Positions 60,046 through 64,000 of a stretch of DNA of 64,000 bases are shown here, in pieces; within the stretch, counting starts at the first letter, position 1; the number at the start of each line of letters is the position of its first letter. The notes under the pieces were generated by a model, which saw only the letters and a program-made list of their open reading frames with translations, did not search any database and was not told the DNA's origin. Made by a program: the position numbers and the translations under genes. This DNA is from Fumia xinanensis. Lineage in GTDB: Bacteria > Bacillota > Clostridia > Oscillospirales > Ruminococcaceae. The stretch is from contig NZ_JACRSV010000002.1 in the NCBI RefSeq assembly GCF_014384905.1, positions 1-64,000 on the forward strand, given 5' to 3'.

Positions 60046-61278
60046 TTATTTATTTTCGTTTCTCTTTTCGTCCAGCATGGCTTTGACCTTGATGGGCAGG
60101 CCAAACAGGTTGATGAAGCCCTGTGCGTCATACTGATTGTAGACTTCATCCTCGCCGAAGGTGGCGATTTCCTCACTGTAGAGGGAATAGGGGGAGCAGA
60201 CGCCGGCGTTGATGATGTTTCCTTTGTAAAGCTTCAGCTTCACGTCGCCGGTGACGGTTTCCTGGGTTTTGTCAACGAAAGCGGAGAGGGCCTCCCGTAG
60301 GGGGGTGTACCACTGGCCGTCGTAGACGATGTCAGCGAATTTCAGGGCGATCTGCTGTTTGTAGTGCTGGGTCGCCTTGTCAAGACAAATGGTTTCCAGC
60401 ACGTCGTGGGCGTGGTAGAGGATGGTTCCGCCAGGGGTCTCGTAAACGCCTCTGGACTTCATGCCGACCAACCGGTTTTCTACCAGGTCGGCCAGGCCGA
60501 TGCCGTTTTCGCCGCCAATTTTATTGAGGGTTTTGATGAGGGTGACGCCGTCCATCTTTTTGCCGTCCAATGCGACGGGGATACCCTGCTCAAAGGAGAG
60601 GGTGATATAGGTGGGCTTATCAGGAGCCATCTCGGGGGAAACGCCCATTTCGAGGAAGCCCTCTTTGTTGTACAGGGGCTCGTTCATGGGGTCTTCCAGG
60701 TCCAGACCCTCGTGGGACAGGTGCCACAGGTTCATGTCCTTGGAGTAGTTGGTTTCCCGGGTCAGTTTGATCGGGATGTTGTGGGCCTCGGCGTATTCGA
60801 TTTCCTCGTCCCGGGATTTGATGTCCCAAATCCGCCAGGGAGCGATGATGGGCATATTGGGAGCGAAAGCCTTGATGGCCAGCTCAAACCGGACCTGGTC
60901 GTTTCCTTTGCCGGTACAACCGTGGCAGATGGCGTCAGCGCCTTCTTTTTTGGCGATCTCGACGATTCTCTTGGCAATGGGAGGCCGTGCGAAAGAGGTT
61001 CCCAACAGGTATTTATTTTCGTAAACCGCGCCCGCTTTTATGGTGGGGAACACGTAATCGTAGACAAATTCTTCCTGAATGTCCTCTATGTAGAGCTTGG
61101 AAGCGCCGGTTTTCAGCGCCCGCTCTTCGAGACCGGTGAGCTCAGCGTCCTGTCCCACGTTGCCGGCCACGCAGATGACCTCACAGCCGTAGTTTTCCTT
61201 GAGCCACGGGATAATGATGGAGGTGTCGAGCCCTCCGGAATATGCTAAAACCACTTTATTGTACTTTGCCATTTTCAT
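60046..61278 (-). CDS. argG: Argininosuccinate synthase
   Basis: A 410-residue ATP-dependent ligase joining citrulline and aspartate. The PP-loop [21 protein letters not shown] lies near residues 8-28; [15 protein letters not shown] near 115-129 and [21 protein letters not shown] near 170-190 bind substrates. ATG 61278 (MKMAKYN) has GGAAAGGAAG upstream; ATG 61272 is an equal alternative. First gene of the operon, with a leader of about 180 bases and tandem operator boxes over the promoter. Confidence 0.96.
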   Translation of the reverse strand: MKMAKYNKVVLAYSGGLDTSIIIPWLKENYGCEVICVAGNVGQDAELTGLEERALKTGASKLYIEDIQEEFVYDYVFPTIKAGAVYENKYLLGTSFARPPIAKRIVEIAKKEGADAICHGCTGKGNDQVRFELAIKAFAPNMPIIAPWRIWDIKSRDEEIEYAEAHNIPIKLTRETNYSKDMNLWHLSHEGLDLEDPMNEPLYNKEGFLEMGVSPEMAPDKPTYITLSFEQGIPVALDGKKMDGVTLIKTLNKIGGENGIGLADLVENRLVGMKSRGVYETPGGTILYHAHDVLETICLDKATQHYKQQIALKFADIVYDGQWYTPLREALSAFVDKTQETVTGDVKLKLYKGNIINAGVCSPYSLYSEEIATFGEDEVYNQYDAQGFINLFGLPIKVKAMLDEKRNENK

Positions 61279-61399
61279 TCTTCCTTTCCGTCAATCGGCA
61301 ATCATATGTGCCGCAAAATTCTTTGTTATGTTTGTTATTATACGGGCCTCCTTTTAAAATTGCAAGGGGTTTCCCGCCTGAAATTCAGAAAAAAGGGAA

Positions 61400-61421
61400 T
61401 ATTTGTATGAGTATACAAATA
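61400..61421. promoter_or_regulatory. Inverted repeat in the arg leader (possible third ArgR box)
   Basis: TATTTGTAT-GAGT-ATACAAATA, arms of nine bases, 36 bases downstream of the presumed arg transcription start. It shares the TGTAT/ATACA half-sites of the boxes at 61458-61490. Confidence 0.5.
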
Positions 61422-61456
61422 ATACGCAATAATCGCCTAGCTGTTATGCAAAATTA

Positions 61457-61491
61457 TTGTATATTATACATAAAATATGTATAATATACAA
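61457..61491 (-). promoter_or_regulatory. arg operon promoter overlapped by tandem ArgR-like boxes
   Basis: On the minus strand -35 TTGTAT (61486-61491), 17-base spacer, -10 TATAAT (61463-61468). The same DNA is a perfect inverted repeat with 16-base arms around AAA. Each arm contains its own dyad, TGTAT-ATT-ATACA (61458-61470) and TGTAT-AAT-ATACA (61478-61490), with centres 20 bases apart, as in paired ARG boxes bound by hexameric ArgR/AhrC. Arginine repression is inferred; no argR gene is in the window. Confidence 0.68.
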
Positions 61492-61510
61492 CTGTGAATA
61501 TACGCTTTCG

Positions 61511-61539
61511 TTGACAGCAAGTGTCAAATCTCCTATACT
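61511..61539 (+). promoter_or_regulatory. Promoter of the DUF2726 gene
   Basis: -35 TTGACA (61511-61516), 17 bases, -10 TATACT (61534-61539), 27 bases before the ATG. It diverges from the arg promoter, so ArgR bound at 61457-61491 would lie just upstream. Confidence 0.68.
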
Positions 61540-61565
61540 GGTAAAAACGACACAAGGAGATTCGC

Positions 61566-62087
61566 ATGATGGACCCCATTTACTATTTACTCATCTGGAT
61601 TGCCGCAGCGGCAGTGGCCGCATACATCGTCGACGTTGTTCGACGGCGTCCGGAGCAGGCCAATCCCAACGGAAAGCTTCCCTATGAGAAGCAGAAAAAC
61701 TTCCTGAGTCCGGCGGAACATTCCTTTTATCTGGCGATGCAAAACCATCTGGAAAGCCAGTTTACCATCTGTCCCAAAGTGGGGATTAAAGAACTCATCT
61801 GCGTGCAGAAAGGCGTGGGACGGGATTGGCGAAAGTACTTTAATTGGATTTCCCGTAAACACGTGGATTTTGTTTTGTGCCGGCCGGATACCATGGAGGT
61901 AATCTGCGCTGTCGAGCTGGACGACAAAAGCCATCTGAGGCAGGACCGGCGCAGACGGGATGAATTTGTAGACAAGTTGTTCGAGCAGGTGGGAATCCCT
62001 CTTTTTCACATACCGGTCAAGCCGGGGTATACCCATGAGGATTTCGCTCCTGTCCTGCTGCTGAGAGAAGAATTTACTTTGAAATAG
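61566..62087 (+). CDS. DUF2726-domain protein with N-terminal membrane anchor
   Basis: A 173-residue protein: hydrophobic segment near residues 5-23 (YYLLIWIAAAAVAAYIVD), then a DUF2726 domain (LSPAEHSFYLAMQNHLESQF, WRKYFNWISRKHVDFVLCRPDTMEVICAVELDDKSH, LFEQVGIPLFHIPVKPGYT). DUF2726 resembles restriction-endonuclease-like (PD-(D/E)xK) folds: D in HVDFVL, then AVELDDK gives the E-x-D/K pattern. Biological role unknown. AAGGAG upstream. Followed 13 bases later by a tiny Cys-rich gene. Confidence 0.85.
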   Translation: MMDPIYYLLIWIAAAAVAAYIVDVVRRRPEQANPNGKLPYEKQKNFLSPAEHSFYLAMQNHLESQFTICPKVGIKELICVQKGVGRDWRKYFNWISRKHVDFVLCRPDTMEVICAVELDDKSHLRQDRRRRDEFVDKLFEQVGIPLFHIPVKPGYTHEDFAPVLLLREEFTLK

Positions 62088-62100
62088 GAAGGAAAAAAGA

Positions 62101-62268
62101 ATGCCCGAAAACGAAAAAGAGAAGTGTCCCTGCAAACGGGTCAAATGTCCCCGCTATGGGGACTGTAAAGCCTGTCTCGCCCACCATAAAGGAAAAAAAT
62201 ACGAAGCCAGCTGTATTCGGTTAAAACGCAAAGGAGAAAAAACGAGAAATTTTGCCAAAATGTCTTGA
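62101..62268 (+). CDS. Small cysteine-rich protein (55 aa)
   Basis: A 55-residue, very basic protein with five or six Cys: KCPCKRVKCPRYGDCKACLAHHKG, then ASCIRLKRKGEK. The pattern CxC-x4-C-x5-C-x2-C-x2-HH could bind zinc or an Fe-S cluster. Similar short proteins exist in many Clostridia without known function. GGAAGG eight bases before ATG. Its stop codon lies inside the -35 box of the padR promoter. Confidence 0.72.
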   Translation: MPENEKEKCPCKRVKCPRYGDCKACLAHHKGKKYEASCIRLKRKGEKTRNFAKMS

Positions 62269-62332
62269 CAACTATATCGGCCTTCGTTATAATCATTATA
62301 TCGGATGACGATATAATGATAGACGATATAAG
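62265..62332 (+). promoter_or_regulatory. padR promoter and operator
   Basis: -35 TTGACA (62265-62270), 17 bases, -10 TATAAT (62288-62293). Directly after it a perfect dyad CATTATATCG-GATGA-CGATATAATG (62294-62318). Further half-sites occur at 62273-62279 (TATATCG, in the spacer) and 62324-62330 (CGATATA), giving four half-sites in mirror order. This is a strong candidate for PadR autoregulation. Confidence 0.75.
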
Positions 62333-62343
62333 AAGGTGGAATT

Positions 62344-62670
62344 GTGAGCACAGAAAACGTCGCCCTGACAGAAGCGGTCACCTATATCCTGTTGTCCCTT
62401 TATGAGCCGCTTCATGGATACGGAATTATGCAAAAGGTCCAAAATCTTAGCGGCGGCCGGGTGAATTTGGCGGCGGGGACGCTGTACGGCGCGCTTAATA
62501 CCCTGCTGGAGCGCAGATGGATCGAGGCGCTGCCCGGCGAAAAAAATTCCCGAAAAAAAGAGTATCTCATCACCCAGAGCGGCAAAGAGGCCGTCCGGGC
62601 GGAGCTCTGCCGCCTGGAGGAACTGCTCACAAACGGCAGAATGATTTCGGGAGGGGACTGCCATGATTAA
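62344..62670 (+). CDS. PadR-family transcriptional regulator
   Basis: A 108-residue winged-helix repressor: LTEAVTYILLSLYEPLHGYGIMQKVQNLSGGRVNLAAGTLYGALNTLLERRWIEAL is the PadR N-domain, and RKKEYLITQSGKEAVRAELCRLEEL the wing and dimer helix. GTG start with AGAAGGTGG. It overlaps the DUF2812 gene by eight bases, so both are one unit controlled by the operator upstream. The inducing signal is unknown. Confidence 0.94.
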   Translation: MSTENVALTEAVTYILLSLYEPLHGYGIMQKVQNLSGGRVNLAAGTLYGALNTLLERRWIEALPGEKNSRKKEYLITQSGKEAVRAELCRLEELLTNGRMISGGDCHD

Positions 62671-63223
62671 AACGGTACACAAATTTTTTTCGCTCGGTTC
62701 CTTTGAAAAGGAAGAACAGTGGCTCAACGCCATGTCCCAAAAAGGGTATCAACTGGTTCACGTGGGCTGGTGCTCTTATACGTTTTTGGAAGGAGAGCCG
62801 GGGAAATACCTTTACCGTCTGGAGCTATTGGAAGAGGTGCCGGAGCACCCCGAAAGCGCCGCCTACATCCGCTTTATGGAGGAGACCGGTGCGGAGATGG
62901 TGGCTTCCTACATGCGCTGGGTCTATTTTCGAAAAAAAGCGAAAGACGGGGCCTTTGACCTCTATTCCGACATTCGGTCCAAAATCGGCCATTACCGTCG
63001 GATCGCCGGTTTGTGGTGGGTACTGCTGTTTGTGGAACTGATTGCCTTGGCCATTAACGTGGCCGGGACTGTCAATTATGTTATCACAAACGGCAGGCTT
63101 TTAAACCCTAACTTTTTTCTTTCTCTTTTTTGTCTCCTCTTGCTGGGCTTTGTGTTTTGCATCGGCCTTCCGGTGCTTAAAAAACTTCGCCAGATGAAAA
63201 AAGAACAGCGGGTGCGGGAGTAA
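62663..63223 (+). CDS. DUF2812-domain membrane protein
   Basis: A 186-residue protein: soluble DUF2812 part (FFSLGSFEKEEQWLNAMSQKGYQLVHVGWCSYTFLEGEPGKYLYRLE, ETGAEMVASYMRWVYFRKKAKDGAFDLYSD), then two helices (about residues 115-137 and 150-172) and a basic tail. DUF2812 genes usually follow a padR gene, as here, and are thought to sense or answer membrane stress; no biochemical role is known. Ends before a strong terminator. Confidence 0.9.
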   Translation: MIKTVHKFFSLGSFEKEEQWLNAMSQKGYQLVHVGWCSYTFLEGEPGKYLYRLELLEEVPEHPESAAYIRFMEETGAEMVASYMRWVYFRKKAKDGAFDLYSDIRSKIGHYRRIAGLWWVLLFVELIALAINVAGTVNYVITNGRLLNPNFFLSLFCLLLLGFVFCIGLPVLKKLRQMKKEQRVRE

Positions 63224-63257
63224 AACTTTCCATACTGGGAGAAATACAAACGATAGC

Positions 63258-63305
63258 AGAGGGTGGGCCGTCTGGTAAAAGTACCGGACGGCCCACCCTC
63301 TTTTA
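63258..63305. terminator. Bidirectional terminator
   Basis: AGAGGGTGGGCCGTC/GACGGCCCACCCTCT plus inner GGT/ACC around a short loop, with TTTTAT after it, between the convergent DUF2812 and AraC genes. Confidence 0.88.
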
Positions 63306-63307
63306 TA

Positions 63308-64000
63308 TTAGACTTTTGACGGAGGAATTTTTTTCTGCGCTTTAAAAAATCTGGAAAAATATTTCGGGTCCTCAAACCCGACCTTTTCCGAGACTTCCCT
63401 GACGGAGTAATAGCCGGAGTGAAGCAGCTCCTCGGCGTATTTCAGGCGGAGACGGTTTACGTATTTCAGCGGAGTTGTGCTGCATTTCTGCTGAAAAACC
63501 CGCCGGAAGTAGGTTTCGCTGGTTCCATATATTTCGGAGAGCTTGGATACCGATATGTCGTGTTCGCAGTAATGTTTATGGATGTATTCGATCACTTTTT
63601 CCATTTTGTCCTCATGGGCCTGAAAGGGGCGGCCGGACAATTCCTTTTGTAGCTCTTCCAGTATGGCATAGAATATAGAGGAAGCGGCATACCGGTAGCC
63701 GGTTCTTTTTCGGTTCCACACGTCAAACAGGGAACGGAATAGATAATGGTATAACTGGGTGTCATCCGGAGATACCGAAAAAAAATCATTGAGGCCAGGG
63801 TCTCCCTCTATTTCGAAATGGACGACAAACAGGTGCTCGGACTTATGATCCAGCGAGTATTCAAAATCCTTTGGCACATAGGCGATGGAGTCGGCAGATA
63901 CGTGAGAGGAAGTCCCGTCATGTACAAAAGTCGCATCCCCCCTCAAGCGAAAAGATAAGGCGTGGAAAGGACGTGGGTTGGCATGCCGAAGAGCGCTGTC
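63308..64000 (-). CDS. AraC-family transcriptional regulator (partial, runs off the right edge)
   Basis: The visible part is 230 codons and stays open to the window edge, so the N-terminus is missing. Cupin-like sensor part: NPRPFHALSFRLRGDATFVHDG, SADSIAYVPKDFEYSLDHKSEHLFVVHFEI. C-terminal double HTH: VIEYIHKHYCEHDISVSKLSEIYGTSETYFRRVFQQKCSTTPLKYVNRLRLKYAEELL and VREVSEKVGFEDPKYFSRFFKAQ. Such regulators usually control an adjacent sugar-use operon, here outside the window. An internal TTG at 63946 is not the real start. Confidence 0.93.
   Translation of the reverse strand, partial: DSALRHANPRPFHALSFRLRGDATFVHDGTSSHVSADSIAYVPKDFEYSLDHKSEHLFVVHFEIEGDPGLNDFFSVSPDDTQLYHYLFRSLFDVWNRKRTGYRYAASSIFYAILEELQKELSGRPFQAHEDKMEKVIEYIHKHYCEHDISVSKLSEIYGTSETYFRRVFQQKCSTTPLKYVNRLRLKYAEELLHSGYYSVREVSEKVGFEDPKYFSRFFKAQKKIPPSKV

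Noticed and set aside
60364..61248. 294-codon plus-strand frame opposite argG
   Set aside because: argG is unmistakable on the minus strand; the opposite frame has no domain and no ribosome site.
1..64000. CRISPR array
   Set aside because: No series of equal direct repeats with regular spacers was seen anywhere in the window.

Overview
The window is a stretch of bacterial chromosome that reads as a Clostridia-class Firmicute, probably a gut-type Oscillospiraceae/Lachnospiraceae relative. The grounds are Shine-Dalgarno-led genes with frequent GTG/TTG starts, many hairpin-plus-T terminators, choline-binding-type cell-wall repeats, PFL/UPF0210 and ACT genes side by side, sodium-pump decarboxylase subunits and a Tn916-family element. 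The species cannot be named from the sequence alone.

Layout. 1-640: the 3' end of a 23S rRNA gene, then tRNA-Lys and tRNA-Glu, 5S rRNA, tRNA-Met/Ile2 and tRNA-Trp. 640-7650: housekeeping genes (mscL, a BclA-like surface protein, an esterase, a MATE pump, class II fructose-bisphosphate aldolase, TspO, a foldase-like lipoprotein). 7900-30650: a feoAB ferrous-iron uptake locus whose feoB is split in two by an integrative conjugative element (ICE) of about 20.2 kb. 30740-40160: a two-component system divergent from an unusual five-gene operon (long lipoprotein binding protein, HlyD-type adaptor, MacB-like membrane protein, two sugar-type ABC permeases, no ATPase). 40300-53130: a cell-wall-binding surface protein, LrgAB, an FkbM methyltransferase, OadG/OadB, phosphoglucomutase, phosphofructokinase, ACT and PFL proteins and a MerR/TipAS regulator. 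53190-61280: a complete argGHCJBDF arginine operon on the minus strand behind a promoter covered by tandem ArgR-like boxes. 61560-64000: a DUF2726 protein, a tiny Cys-rich protein, a PadR/DUF2812 pair with a clear operator, and an AraC regulator running off the edge.

The ICE has the Tn916 transfer backbone (Orf23, 22, 21, 20, oriT, 19, ArdA, 17, 16, 15, 14, 13 and the Orf9/7/8 control genes). Its recombination module is not Tn916's: a large serine recombinase with a ribbon-helix-helix partner sits at the opposite (orf23) end. The crossover lies in feoB, shares TTTCCA at both junctions, and precise excision would restore a 716-residue FeoB. Cargo includes a SieB-like superinfection-exclusion protein, an FRG-domain protein, and a TetR/membrane protein/flavodoxin cassette in the slot where tet(M) lies in Tn916. 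No antibiotic-resistance gene is visible. The relaxase gene orf20 appears to carry a one-base frameshift in its N-terminal helix-turn-helix.

The observations I rate highest are the reversible feoB interruption, the binding protein/adaptor/MacB-like/MalFG hybrid operon, and the defence-like and redox cargo of the ICE.
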